Positions 50,700 to 62,220 of a stretch of DNA of 64,000 nt are shown one piece after another. This DNA comes from Corbicula japonica. Taxonomy: Eukaryota; Mollusca; Bivalvia; Venerida; Cyrenidae. A model generated the notes under the pieces. That model was not told the DNA's origin, did no database searches, and saw only the letters and a program-made list of their open reading frames with translations. Both the position numbers and the translations under genes were made by a program. Position 1 is the stretch's first letter; every line of letters starts with the position of its first letter. The stretch spans positions 3,286,001 through 3,350,000 of the forward strand of contig JAZAYU010000012.1 in assembly GCA_038501625.1 (NCBI GenBank), written 5' to 3'.

Positions 50700-51175
50700 T
50701 CTTTCAATACATGTTGGAAGAGGCAAAACCATTTTTAAAAGAACTATTTAGATCAGGAAAGATTATTTGCTTTTGCTGCGTTGGCTTTATTACGCTGTAG
50801 TTCGTTATGATATATTTTGATGACGGAAGATGGAATCTTGTTATGATCTATATTTAAAAATCGTCAAAATATCTCAATATGTTGTTGTTGGCTGTAATAA
50901 TGACATCTTGATGTTTGATAGAAAGAGATAACATAAAGTGCCATTCATATCAGAATAAAAATAGATCACCAACCAGCAACAAGGGAATCACATTTAGTGT
51001 CCATAGGAATGTGTATTGTTTGTTAATATAATGTACTAAATCCAATATAAATATTATCCAGCGAGAAAACGGGTCAGGTCTTGACAAGTGCATACAATTA
51101 TTATAAGAAAAATATGTACAGAAATCTCTATTCACAAGCGGTAAAGATATTTTCTCTTGCAAAAGGTGTACTTTT
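50700..51175 (-). pseudogene. Penelope-like RT core remnant with YFDD box
   Basis: On the minus strand, joined over frameshifts, the traces run LYWI*YIN-type words then LLVGDLFLF (compare 29351-29154), and near 50880-50850 a frame reading RYFDDFLNID, the Y-x-D-D catalytic box, followed by NELQRNKANA. It is opposite in orientation to the neighbouring module, so two copies abut tail to tail. Confidence 0.6.
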
Positions 51176-51525
51176 CAACGAATCTGTTGATGTTAAATTA
51201 TAAGTAAGTGAAATCTAAAATGTCGGGAAAATTTAGTTTGAAGCGAAGATTGAAAATTATTCTTTAAAACGCCATCTGAGTATCTAAGCCCAACAGAACA
51301 AAGGAAACATCTTTTCAACATTGCGAATGCAATCAATCAATTTTTTCTTGCAACTGTTTCATATTATTGTTGATGCCGCTTGTTCGTGTAAACGCTAAGA
51401 GATATATAGAACGTAAAGAGTACTGAACAGAATTCCGCTTATTACATGTAAACAAATTGGCAAAGTTGTTTCTCGTAAATTATATGTAATGTAAAGTTAC
51501 AACAGGGACAGAAATGATGCCATAA

Positions 51526-51817
51526 GTACGGAGCCCCTAAGGTGACATTTAGCATACTTTTTGTTCTTTTTCCATACTCTTTTAGGGATATTATTTCGTT
51601 TAAACGAAATTATATTTCATTTAAACGAAATATTAATTCGCTTAAACGAAATACTATTTCGTTTAAACGAAATACTATTTCGTTTAAACGAATCAACATT
51701 ATTACGTTTCAACGAAATACTATTTCGAAATAATAATTTGTTTAAACGAAATAATATCCTTAAAAAAGCATGGAAAATGAAAAAAGTATGCTAAATGTTA
51801 CCTTAGGGGCTCTGTAC
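51526..51817. mobile_element. TA-type MITE filled with a palindrome array
   Basis: Ends of about 58 bp: CGGAGCCCCTAAGGTGACAT (from 51529) and inverted CAGAGCCCCTAAGGTAACAT (to 51814), each next to TA within GTAC. Between them, 51590-51755 holds about eight units at ~21 bp spacing, each a palindrome TTTCGTTTAAACGAAA or a near variant, separated by TACTA-like linkers. The frames with repeated SFKRNTI are artefacts. No transposase. Confidence 0.85.
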
Positions 51818-52752
51818 ATAAGACACAACAGGAAGTATACTTAATAAGAAGGTTCTTTTAAATTAAATATGGTTCAATTTGGCACTAACTTAAAACCCTT
51901 AGACTTTATGTCCGAAAAACTGACATTAAGTAATATTTTAATCTTGATCTTACTTGATTGAAAATCACAATGTACAATCTCTTGGAATAAGTCTGCTGTT
52001 AACCAACATCAAGTATTACAACAAGCTATGTTATGTCGGTAAAGCAGCACGCAGCAGGCTGTAATTATTTTGGACATGGTTTAGAAATAATAACGGCTAG
52101 ACAAATGCATCTACTTTATTGCGCAGTAAATGTGCATCAATGTGCATTTGTTAAGCGATTAGGTATAAAGGCGTAATAGAAAACACAAGTTATACAAATT
52201 GTGACGGAGAGGGATTAATAGAATTTTGGTAAGAGATTTTTTTTCTTTATTAAAAACACAACTGAAGTTATCTCCTTTCCCAAAAACCATATATAAAGCG
52301 CGAGTCTTTTGTAATAACCAATTAAATCTTTGATATTGTCCGTTTTGTGTTGAAGATTATGAGCAATGTTCACAGTCGTCTTTATCTACGGCAGTAGAAC
52401 CTTAGTAAGCCTCAGTTCGTCTTTTTTTCCTCGAGAACTCTTGTTCGTATTCGTCTGCATCACCACGTAATCGTCACTTGCGAGGCTGATTTTCGTGACA
52501 GTATGTTCTGTCAGAAGAGATTGGCTAGGCATTTTATGCATGTACAAAGAATAGTCGGGATGGCAACGAGTAGTACAATTGGTACTCAAATACTCGGATA
52601 ATCTTCCGATCGAGTACTTGAGTACTCGAAAGCGTATTACCGATTTTGGAAAAGATCAAATGCATTATCAGATACCGTTCGTGTTCTTTCATCTTCAAGT
52701 GACTCTGTATTCGTGTACTACATTTACTACATACTTCAGATAAATAAAGATA
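51818..52752. other. No recognisable gene
   Basis: AT-rich. The minus frame 52386-52589 has no family features. Near 52590-52630 overlapping GAGTACT/ACTCGA words form a short palindromic cluster. Confidence 0.4.
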
Positions 52753-53215
52753 ATGTTAGGGTTTGTGGACTCTCCTGTCAAGTATTAAAGTATTAGCCTT
52801 GTGTTCATGACATCATGTTAGGGTTTGTGGACTCTCGTGTCAAGTATTAAAGTATTAGCCTTGTTTTCATGACATCATGTTAGGGTTTGTGGTCTCTACA
52901 AGATGAACAAATGTCCTTGAAAAATAATAAATATAAATAATAACAACTTGTTACAAGAGCGAAATCTACCAACTTGTACGTAAATTAACTTTTTAAAAAT
53001 GTTCATGAAAAGTTAATTTACGTAAAAGTTGGTAGATTTCGCTCTTTGACTGTCGTGTCAATGATAAACTATTAGCCTTTTGTTTATGACATGTAAGGGT
53101 TTGAGGTATGAGGTAAAAGTATAAACGTATAAGCCATGTGTTAATGGCATCATGATTAAGTTGGTGGACTGTCGTATCAAGTATTTAAGAATTAGACTTT
53201 TGTCCTGACATCAAG
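52753..53215. repeat. 62 bp minisatellite, about 5-6 units, interrupted by a hairpin
   Basis: Units start TTAGGGTTTGTGGACTCTC near 52755, 52817 and 52879 and contain AGTATTAAAGTATTAGCC and TTCATGACATCATG. Decayed units continue at 53048-53215. The third unit is broken by the foldback at 52954-53048. Confidence 0.85.
52954..53048. mobile_element. 95 bp foldback insert
   Basis: CAAGAGCGAAATCTACCAAC onward (52954-52992) pairs with 53007-53048 (…GTTGGTAGATTTCGCTCTTTG) around a short AT loop with a one-base offset. The minisatellite resumes right after it. Confidence 0.8.
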
Positions 53216-53488
53216 TATTGCTTGAAAATTGTATGTTCATCTGTTTGTTTTTATTGAAAATTAAACTTAAGCAACATAAAAAGTGGTATATAGACTATGG
53301 GATGTAATATGCTTTGTGATTACTGAACGCTAACAGTTTGTTCATACTGTCTGATATGTTTTCTTAATTGTCTGATACAATGAAGTATAATGGGCTTTTT
53401 GTTATTTTGACTTAACAGGAATTCATCTTTAACAGTTATTTCTCTATTTATATCATCACGACTGTTTAAAATACGGAAGAAAAATTAA

Positions 53489-53650
53489 AACGGTATTTTA
53501 TCTCTCAAACAAATATTGAGATTAATTAAAAAGGGGTACATGTATTTTGTTTCTATAAAAAACATATTGAGATTAACTAAAACGGTATTGTATCTATCGA
53601 AAAAATATTGAGATTAATCAAATCGTTATTTTACATGTATCTACCGGTTA
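53489..53650. repeat. Imperfect ~55 bp tandem repeat, three units
   Basis: Three copies of AACGGTATTTTATCT-like plus ATATTGAGATTAATTAAA words, about 100 bases upstream of the dioxygenase coding region. Confidence 0.6.
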
Positions 53651-53752
53651 ACACAATGACGTTTACTTTCATTCATTTCATACCAAACTTTTTAAAATAA
53701 TGTTCTGTTTTCAGAAATTTGTAAAAATAAATCACCTTTCAAGACACTACAA

Positions 53753-54690
53753 ATGGTTGATTCGCAGTCCGCAATACCTATTATAGACTTTGATCGTCTC
53801 GGTGTGCACAGAACCGCAGAGCAGATCGATAGTGCCGCACTTCAAGAGGTCGGTGAACAATTGAAGCAAGCCTTCAGTAAAGCTGGGTTCTGTTACTTGA
53901 AGAATCATGGATTCAGTCAAGATCTAGTAGAACAATATGAACAGTTTCGCTCGACTTCTTTATGCAGCCGGTTGAAGAAAAAACGAAGCACACGTTTCGA
54001 GAATATTTTGGTTGGGTCAGTTTGGAAAAGGAAAAAATGAATCCCGAAAGACCTGGAGACTTGAAAGAGGCGTTCAATTATATTCCGGTTCGTGACACCG
54101 GCGAGTGGTCGTCGTCATCAGCACAGTTTCAACAAGTAAGTCTGGAAATGTTCATGCGTGGTAAAGAGTTGGCATTTCGCGTGTGCGATGCTTTGTCTGT
54201 TGCTCTTAACTTGAGAGAATCGTTTATAAGAGACGCTCATAAGTACGTTGGTTCGAAAGACAACATCTCGACCTTACGTAGCCTGTACTATCCACCAATC
54301 CCTCCCGAGACAGTGATCAAACCAAACCAGGTTCGACTTGGTGAGCTCTCCGACTACGGTACCATAACCATGTTGTTTCAGGACCACGTCGGAGGGCTCG
54401 AGGTGGAAATCCCTGGCACTGGTTTCGTACCCGCCACTCCAATCCCCGGAAGTGTGGTAATAAACATCGGTGATATGATGCAGCGGTGGACGTCGAACGC
54501 TCTCATCGCAACCAAACACCGCATCCTCATACCGGAGTCGGAGCTTAAGAAACGGCAACCCCGTCAGTCGATTGCGTTCTTCTTCTTGCCCGATAATAAC
54601 TATATGAATGAATGTGTGGACGGGTCGAACAAATACGATCCCATTTCAACCATTGATTACAATGACCACAAATTTAGTTATATTCATTAA
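53753..54690 (+). pseudogene. 2-oxoglutarate/Fe(II) dioxygenase (IPNS-like), probably inactive
   Basis: Translation from ATG 53753 gives the N-terminal domain (IPIIDFDRLG, GFCYLKNHGF). Near 53942 the frame must shift by one base to continue as VSLDFFMQPVEEKTK, WVSLEKEKMNPERPGDLKEA and the double-stranded beta-helix core to TAA at 54688-54690. This totals about 311 residues, normal for the family. The family uses an H-x-D...H iron triad. Here the first position is Leu (CTC, 54346-54348, in GELSDYG where GEHSDYG is expected). The Asp (54352) and distal His (54517, TKHR) remain, as does the 2-oxoglutarate-binding R-Q-S (RQSIAFFFLP). The whole coding region is intronless. An acceptor-like TTCTGTTTTCAG ends at 53714, so a 5' UTR intron is possible. 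Frameshift plus lost iron ligand point to a pseudogene; a sequencing slip would explain only the first. Confidence 0.85.
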
Positions 54691-56394
54691 AAATTAACAT
54701 TTATGGCGGTGCCGACACGCACCAGTCTATGTACCACATGAAATTTGAAACAACTAAATAATCAACGTCTGAAATCAGAAACGCATAACAAGGTTCAATA
54801 TTGATTTAAAATTGAAATCTGACCTTTTATTAAAAATGAAACTGATTTCAAAGCCAACTGCTTCTAATTTGCGCAACGCCTGTATGTCTGTAACTGCTGG
54901 TTTTAGAAACGAGCGGCCTCAAATTCCCGAAAGACGTGAAAACAAAACTGCCATCGAACGTGAAACTTAATGTTTACATGCTCGTTTTGACTGAGTTGTT
55001 TATGGGCAATTATAGAAATGCACATAACTGTTGTCGCCGGCAAGCTCCGTGTCGAGATATACTAGTAAACAGCACCAACCAAGAACTCAATGTATAAAAC
55101 CTAGATAACTCCGCCCTAAAAGTAGTTTCTATCCCAGAGCTCCCAGCGCCAACTTTAACAGGTCACAGAGTCATGTCTTGGACCGTGAACTGTGTTTTAA
55201 ACATTGACCAAGAACTTGAAAATTCTAAATACAGTATTACTCAGAGTTTTTTAAGCAGCTTAACAGGAAGGAGTTATATCACTGGGGTGAACATCGAAAC
55301 CACACAGATAATGAGACCACACACATAAGAAGCGGCGAAATACTGCAACGAAAATCGTGTGACAAGAACAAATCAGTATTGTGTTCGAATATTTACGCCA
55401 TACGTAACGGAAGTCAACTTCTTTTTCATCGGTTACTGGCCTCTTTTCCTTAGCTGGTGGGAAACCACACAGAAGATGACATTAGTTGTCCGGATTTCGC
55501 GTGATACTAAAATGTAATGTAGTAGTGGTGTTCAGAAATTGGCGACGGTTCTACCATTTTAAGTTATAATCGAACTATACTGTATAAAAGAAGATATTTT
55601 AATATAGGTGTTTTGGACCGTTCTGAGACAACTCAGCTAGTCTTCGAATGAAGTCGTTGAAACCTGGTACCTTTGGAAATACTGTTCAGTTGAAGAAATA
55701 AATCCGGACAAAGAAAATACCTTATCGTAATGTATTGCTTGTGCCCAATCTCCTTCGCAGAGTTGTCATTCGTTACACTCACTTTACACCTCTGCGAAAG
55801 GCTCAATGTCAAGATTTTTTACCAAAAATCGGCAGCCTTATTTTATACAGTCATAATTATGAATTTGAACGCTTGCGGTAAAATAAATGACCGAAATCTT
55901 CACTATCTTTCATTAAAACCGAAAAAAAAAATTCTTTTGAAAATGTAATTGGTAAACTATTTCTTTGAGTTAAATTAAAAGTAGTTGAAAGTAGTCCCAG
56001 CCTATAACAGAGGTGAATGAAATGAGCCGATAGTGTAAGAGAGTGGCTTGTGCCAAGCAGATTATTTTTCTCGGAAGTCGAAAGCGTGTGTCGAATTTCC
56101 CACCTTAAATTAAACTTCACACTGTCCCGTCAGGGCACTAGACAACTTTTGGGGACAGGTACCCATACCCTTCGGAAGGAGAATTTTGATTTGCGTTAAG
56201 ACAAAAAAGGGGAATTTTAAGTCATATATACATGTTTTGACTTTGAAGTGTCACACTTACTCAAAACACTGTTTTCCACCACTGATAATAATAGCTATTA
56301 TATTCTATGACTTTAGACTTACAAATAAATCAATTTATTAATTATGTGCATTTTGGGAGTCCTTTTCAATTAATGGGCCCAAAAATCGTCAAAC
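54691..56394. other. No recognisable gene
   Basis: 3' flank of the dioxygenase. No conserved frame; those at 55730 and 55857 overlap on opposite strands without features. Confidence 0.4.
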
Positions 56395-57111
56395 AAGTGC
56401 CCTGCCCGGTGTATGCCCGGTGCGTCCCGATAATTTGTAGCCGGTAGACCGGGATGAACCGGGAAGATTCGGAAAACCTAGTTCACATTTTCCCGGTATG
56501 CAGCCCCGGTGCGTCCCGGAGCCCCGGTGCGTCCCGGGTTGGACAAAGGGGCTAATCGGGACCACAACCGTATCAACACCGAGAAAACCCGCATTTAATC
56601 GGGATGAATGAATTTCATATAAAATCATGGCCTAAATACTGCTTCCGTAGTTGAATCGGCGTCCATCGTTTGCACCGTAGCCATATCGTGGCTCCACTGT
56701 TTCTTTACCGGCATTCACCGGCTACTACCGTGCCAAACCGTAGTTCGACCGGCACGAGTCGGGACTACGTTAGCTCTCCTCCCTGACACACCGTAGTCTA
56801 AGCGTTAGTCACCGTATCTCCTTGGACACAGCCTATGCCGGTTTACTATGGTTTCACCCGATGGCCTTACGGCGGCAAGGATTATGCCGGAAGCGCTACG
56901 GTGATGCCCCGGAATAAGCAGGCATCGGTTTCGGTTATGTTAAAAGTTTAAACACCACCGGGGCCACTCTCCGGTGATCGCCGGTTCAACGCGGTTTATT
57001 CCGATTCAATGCGGTTCTTCCCGGGTGTCGCTACGGTTGTTGTCCCGGTTGGCCCCGGTGTCCAAACCGGGACGCACCGGGGCTATACCGAGACAATGTG
57101 AACCAGGCTTT
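56395..57111. mobile_element. GC-rich, CCGG-filled foldback element
   Basis: The core is 56475-57111. The ends CCTAGTTCACATTTTCCCGG and inverted CCTGGTTCACATTGTCTCGG are followed on both sides by GCCCCGGTGCGTCCCGG, which is doubled on the left. The interior is full of ACCGG, CCGGT, ACCGTA and TACGGT words in both orientations and is very CpG-rich compared with its AT-rich flanks. A further fringe of the same words lies at 56395-56475, outside the left end. No coding potential. Confidence 0.75.
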
Positions 57112-57562
57112 AAATTTAAAACACGCTGGTAACTGACTGAGCGACTTAAATCTACGCTTTTAGATATATATTTATTTATCATTCAAACAACGATAATGGA
57201 GTATGCAAACATGTATTGAACAAATTGTTAATGGATTGTATTGAAATTCTGAAGTGTCAAGATAAAAGCTGCAAATATAATTTGTCAAAATGAAAGGTAC
57301 ACTAACAATTCCGCTTCAATGGAAACTGTATTCAAAAATACACGTTATTGTTATAGCTACATTTGCTCATTTATACATATTGCTTTTGAGCTAATGTCTC
57401 GCTGTTTGTTAACGCATTTGGGTTTCCCAGATAAATGTTCAAAATTCATAAACTAAGAATTATAAATATGAAGCTAAGCTTGATTTGACAGAAACAATGT
57501 GCGCAGGATATGATCTTTGCTTGTTACTTTTTTTAAATTTCTGGCATGCACTATGTTTTGTC
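57112..57562. other. 3' flank of the profilin-like gene
   Basis: AT-rich. Nothing beyond probable 3' untranslated sequence. Confidence 0.4.
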
Positions 57563-57997
57563 TCATAACCCTAGTTTTCTAAAATAATCTCCAAGCTTCA
57601 TTATTTCTTCGTTGCACACGTTGCTTTTAACGCGGTTGTCATGGACGCCTATAATGAGGAGAGAATATGTTTTGCACACCGTACACCCGTCTGCTCCATC
57701 CGTTGCGTAAATACCATTCTTTCCGTCCGCTAACCGTACCATGTAGTGACGATTCTGCACAGTGATGCCGTCACGGTATACAGTCTCCGGATAGCGCATT
57801 CCTTCGGCTATGTTGAATATTTCATTGTCAAAAAGATAAAATCTGTCACTAGCCACAATAAGTCGCCTCGTTCTAAAGTCATATATTGCCACTTTACATG
57901 GAGTAGATTCCACTAGATTGTCCAAGATATAATTATCCCAGATTTTCAATAAATATTCTTCCCGCAACGTAACGTCATGTCGCATAGCCACTTCCAT
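57563..57997 (-). CDS. Profilin-like actin-binding protein, single exon
   Basis: An intact 144-codon frame starts from an ATG in good context (GTAAAATGG); Met5 is an alternative start. Profilins bind actin monomers and proline-rich ligands in the cytoplasm and tune filament growth. The visible match covers W20-x-x-Y-I-x-D-N-L-V (first helix and polyproline-binding Trp), DGITVQNRHYMVR (76-88), then the C-terminal signature GADGCTVCKT (101-110), SLLIIGVHD (112-120) and KLGDYFRKLGL (134-144). The N-terminus is about ten residues longer than usual before the Trp. Length suits invertebrate profilins (about 125-145). The frame has no introns, which suggests a retrocopy or an intron-poor lineage; its perfect frame argues it is or was recently functional. 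Confidence 0.75.
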   Translation of the reverse strand: MEVAMRHDVTLREEYLLKIWDNYILDNLVESTPCKVAIYDFRTRRLIVASDRFYLFDNEIFNIAEGMRYPETVYRDGITVQNRHYMVRLADGKNGIYATDGADGCTVCKTYSLLIIGVHDNRVKSNVCNEEIMKLGDYFRKLGL

Positions 57998-60215
57998 TTT
58001 ACCCTCACAAGTTTCAATATTTCCCTTTCAATGTTTCAACAGAAATATACTTGTTGTTGTTGTTGTTGTTTTTCAGAAATCAGTATAATATTCCAAATGG
58101 ACATCGAACAAAATTTTTCCGTTGTTTAGTTGTTGTTTTTTATGTAAAACGGGAACTTAATGTCCAGTGCTAAACTGTTGACCAGTTCGATATGGGAAAA
58201 TGCAAATATAAATGCCACAATCCTGTAAAAGCAGTATTGAAATATTTATGGATCGGATTATTGATTCTATAATTCAATTAATACCTCTCTTACAAACATT
58301 AAGTTTTTCTGTTGATCTAATAAATTGTATAAGAAATAATAACCCGCCATTTGTTGATTTAAATTACTGATAATCTTGCGCGAGATATATAGATATTCCT
58401 TCTTAACAAGACAGTCGGATATTAAATTGGAGGTATTCATTCTTTTTATCTATTTGTTGAGCATGTATGAATAGTTGAAAGGCGTTTTCAATTTATCTTA
58501 AATGCCAATTATATTGTAAACTTAGTTTAAGTGCCCGACAGACAAGGACTGCAATTTATCTTTTTACCTTAGTAACTTATCGTATCAGCTATATTGGACA
58601 ACGATTTATTTCGTTTTCAAACAAAGATTCGTACATGTACAAATAAAGAAACTTGTTGGGAGCAGATTATTTGGGCCGCATTTTGCTTTATTTTGCCTAA
58701 ATTTCTAAGATAGAATTTTCAAATTTTTACGATCCAAAGTTGAATAAGGCGATATTAAGCGTTGTTGATGTTACTGCCCAATCGCATCTTAAGAGATCCT
58801 GAAACAAACTCACAAAGATAAACCGGTGTAACGTTGTAAACTGACGCGAGACATTTTTTTATAAAATACTGACACCCCTTATAAAATAAAGACCATATTG
58901 ATCGCCACCTGAACCTTTCTATAACTGTCGTATTTCTATTGCTTATATTTCTTGTTGTTGTTGTTTCTGCCGCTTTCAAATTACCATAAACGAAGCAAAT
59001 GTCATTAAATCCAAAACATCCCTGAACACCCAATTCAATTAATGTTAAAAAATCAAACGTCATGAAATTATTCATCAAATCAACCGAATATACAAGAGGA
59101 CCGAATGGCCCTAATCGCTCATCTGATTTCTAAATACATGGAATTAAAGGTGAAACAAAACACAAAGAAATTTCAAACAGACTGCAAAAAAACTAGTTTT
59201 GAAGAAAATTTGAATAGAGGGCCCTTCAGGACATATTGGGTTAAATCTATCCATATGTTTTTGAAAAGAAGACTTTTTTTAAAATTTTGCTTATAAGCCC
59301 AATTGCTGTGGAACAGTTGACCCTACGGTAATAATTTAAACTACTTTTTTATATATCAGTGCAAGTATGCTTCGGGACAAATTAGGATAAAATCCATCCT
59401 GTAGTTTCAGAGATGTCCTCAATGAAATGAACTGTATTGAATTGAAATCATAAAATGGAATTTTTTTGTAATTGAAAATCCTGGATTTAGGAACCCACAG
59501 ACTGATATGTTATTGCAGTTCCTTACAACTTCATAATGGCACCAAGGTAAATCTGAGAGAAAACTGAAAAAGTTGAACGATTTCCTTATCTAACAAGAAA
59601 TTGGGTGATATAAAAAGCAACAAACACTAATTAGTGTGATTTGTTTGTTTTTATTTAACTACATCAATAAGAAAATATTGCTTCAACAATATCTCTTCAA
59701 CAGTCAAAACATTCTAACATACAGTTAAAAATATACAGCATATAAACAAACAAAAACCTGCATTAAAATGCAATTATCTCGGGTAAAACCGCTATGCATT
59801 ATGAGCTGTACATTTAACAAATCACAGACATTGGGACATAAAAAGCATACAGCGGAATGGCCATTAATATTAATGGAATGTAAAAACATTCTTGTTGTTG
59901 AAAACACAACTTCGGTTATCTTTAACAAAATTAATCATTCTAAAAAAGTATTCTTTCTGACTAAAATGATAAAATAACCAAAAAAAAGACTTGTAAAGTT
60001 TGGGAGAATGGATAAAAAATAATTGAGTTCTTGTCTGAGAATATCAAATTATGGAAGGGTCATAACCTAAATGTTATAAATAAAATTTAGATGCTAGCTG
60101 AACCTGGCCAAAATAATTTGTTCATAAAAAATTAATGTTTGTGAGACTGAGATATAAATGCTCTGACAATTGTTAGAAATAGGTGACAATCACACTTTGA
60201 TTTTCGCAGAAATCA
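57998..60215. other. No confirmed gene
   Basis: Contains a (TTG)n tract near 58052-58070. The minus frame 58755-59078 has no recognised features. Around 59095-59300 'accgaatggccctaatcgctcatctga' and 'gagggccc' words look like a dispersed repeat start, but no end was found. Confidence 0.4.
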
Positions 60216-60219
60216 TTAA

Positions 60220-60453
60220 CCCTTTCCTTGATATATACGCATTTTTACGCATGTGCGACCAGTATAGATCCAGATCAGTTGGCACATCCATGCTGTCTGA
60301 TCAGGATCTGCGCTGGTCGCCTTTTGGTCAGAAATAACCTAATGAATCAAAAAGCGAACAGTTTCGATACTGATCAGATGGCAAGGATGTGCCGGCTGAT
60401 GTGGATCTAAACTGTTCGTCCTAGCAATAAAGGTGTATCTATAAAGGAAAGGG
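60220..60453. mobile_element. TTAA-flanked palindromic MITE, copy 1
   Basis: The ends CCCTTTCC and GGAAAGGG are flanked by TTAA (60216-60219 and 60454-60457). The core has ATCCAGATCAG...GGCACATCC and its inverse GGATGTGCCGGCTGAT. TTAA plus CCC ends fit piggyBac-type mobilisation. Confidence 0.85.
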
Positions 60454-60950
60454 TTAAAAAAGCAATTTGTACAAAACGCAGCAGTATTTTAAGTGTTATT
60501 GAAAGTAAAATTTCAGAAGTTCTTTGGTGTAATCAGTCAGATTGGAACCACTGACCCCACAGTATAAACTCTATTCTGTCTTGTCCTATTTGTGACATTT
60601 CTAGATTATAGGAATGTCATAACAAAGCTGATGTGTGGTTCGTTGGTTTTTTTTTCTCTTTGCTTTAGAGGTCAGAACTGTCCATCAGTCCATTTGCCTC
60701 TGACCTTATGTCTGTTCATGTATGCTTAAATCAATCTGGCTGTCTGCATGTGAAACAACTTTATACTATGTTGACTCCTTCATATACATTAATATTTTCT
60801 GGTGTTATTTCCATGTTATGCCAGGCAGTAAACAAGTTACAAGGCTGATAATAAATAGTTATTCAATAATTATTGTTGATTGGTGATGAAATATGCTGCC
60901 CTCTATTATACATAGAATGATCAGTTTGGTGACTATATTACCCTTGTTAA

Positions 60951-61153
60951 GGTAGTTTAACTGTAATGCTTTCCCGCGCATAAATTTGCGACGTCGTCAA
61001 ACATCGGCTCGCTTTCGGTGACTTCCGACGCTACTCGTCAGAGCCGATAGTAGCCGAAGCAACTTCGATTATTGTCGACTGTTAGTGACAGCTAACCGAG
61101 TATTCCCGACATTCGAGAAAAAAGCGCGGGAAATCATTACAGTTAGAGTACCT
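60951..61153. mobile_element. 203 bp MITE with TTAA duplication and GC-rich core
   Basis: Ends GGTAGTTTAACTGTAATG and inverted GGTACTCTAACTGTAATG, then TTTCCCGCGC on both sides, flanked by TTAA (60947-60950, 61154-61157). The core is rich in CGA/TCG words (GCGACGTCGTC, GCCGATAGTAGCCGA). Confidence 0.8.
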
Positions 61154-61582
61154 TAATGGGACCCTTCAATACACAGACCCACACCAATATAGAAAGCTGT
61201 TCCCCACACTAGGGAATCAATGGCAATTGCTTTTCTCAAATTTAAAAATATTATTTTATATCAATTGTACAAATTAAAGCAATAAGTGTATTTGTAATAC
61301 CTTAAAGTGGGAAATGCCCACAAAACTGTAACAATCTCAGTTACAGTATCATGCATCAATTAAACTTGAAGCTGTAACTGTTGGAATTGACAATATTTTG
61401 AAAAATAAATTTCATGATCTTTTTTTTTAGAATTGGAGAAAAGCAATTTCAGTAGGTCCATCACTTAGTGAGCAAAAACAGGAGAATAAAATCTAACTAT
61501 CCATGACAATGTATACTACATATACAACAGGAAGACATGCTTTTTGAGCCAAGCACAAAGCATACACTCTTAAAAGAATTAA

Positions 61583-61814
61583 CCATTTCCTCCATAGATA
61601 AACATTAATTGCATGGGCGAAAAGTTTAGATCCAAATCAGCCGGCACATCCTTGCCGTCTGATCAGGATCTGCACTGGTCGCATTTTGGTCAGAAATATC
61701 TAACAAATCATAAAGCGAACAGTGCAGATCCTGATTAGACGGCATGGATGTGCCGGCTGATTAGGATCTAAACTGTTGGCCCATGTAATTAATGTGTATC
61801 TATGGAGGAAAGGG
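61583..61814. mobile_element. TTAA-flanked palindromic MITE, copy 2
   Basis: Same family as 60220. TTAA at 61579-61582 and 61815-61818. Inner words CAGCCGGCACATCCTTGCCG and TCTATGGAGGAAAGGG. Confidence 0.85.
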
Positions 61815-62220
61815 TTAAGAGACCCATCAAGCAACAAGCAACACCTCACAAACGTCAATATTCTTGTGTTCAATTCAAAGGGTGTTCCTCCAGGTATAAT
61901 AAGAACAGTTTAACAAACCATTCTTCAATTTACACAAATGTCTTACAATTACGAATTAATACATGAACCGATTACTGTTGCAACACATAAAACACACATG
62001 AATTTATGTACATTATTTAAATATTAATAAAACCATGATTTTACAAAAATAATCAATGCATTTACATATATACACAATCATGTACATACATGTGTTCAGT
62101 TTTCTAATAAAAAACTGCAGTAAATTCAGATTTGTTCAAACACCAACGTGAAACTGGCGTGTAAACCCCCTGGAGTTGAAAACTGTTGAAAACTTTGTGC
62201 AACTGTTGTAAACCAGTTAA

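Noticed and set aside
51587..51760. Regularly spaced repeats that could look like a CRISPR array
   Set aside because: Spacers are only ~5 bases and near identical, the repeat is a full palindrome, and the context is an animal genome inside a MITE.
53940..53965. An intron instead of a frameshift in the dioxygenase
   Set aside because: The two frames meet with no spare bases to excise; the protein alignment needs a one-base change, and no GT...AG pair fits.
54274..54558. 94-codon minus-strand frame
   Set aside because: Antisense shadow of the dioxygenase core.
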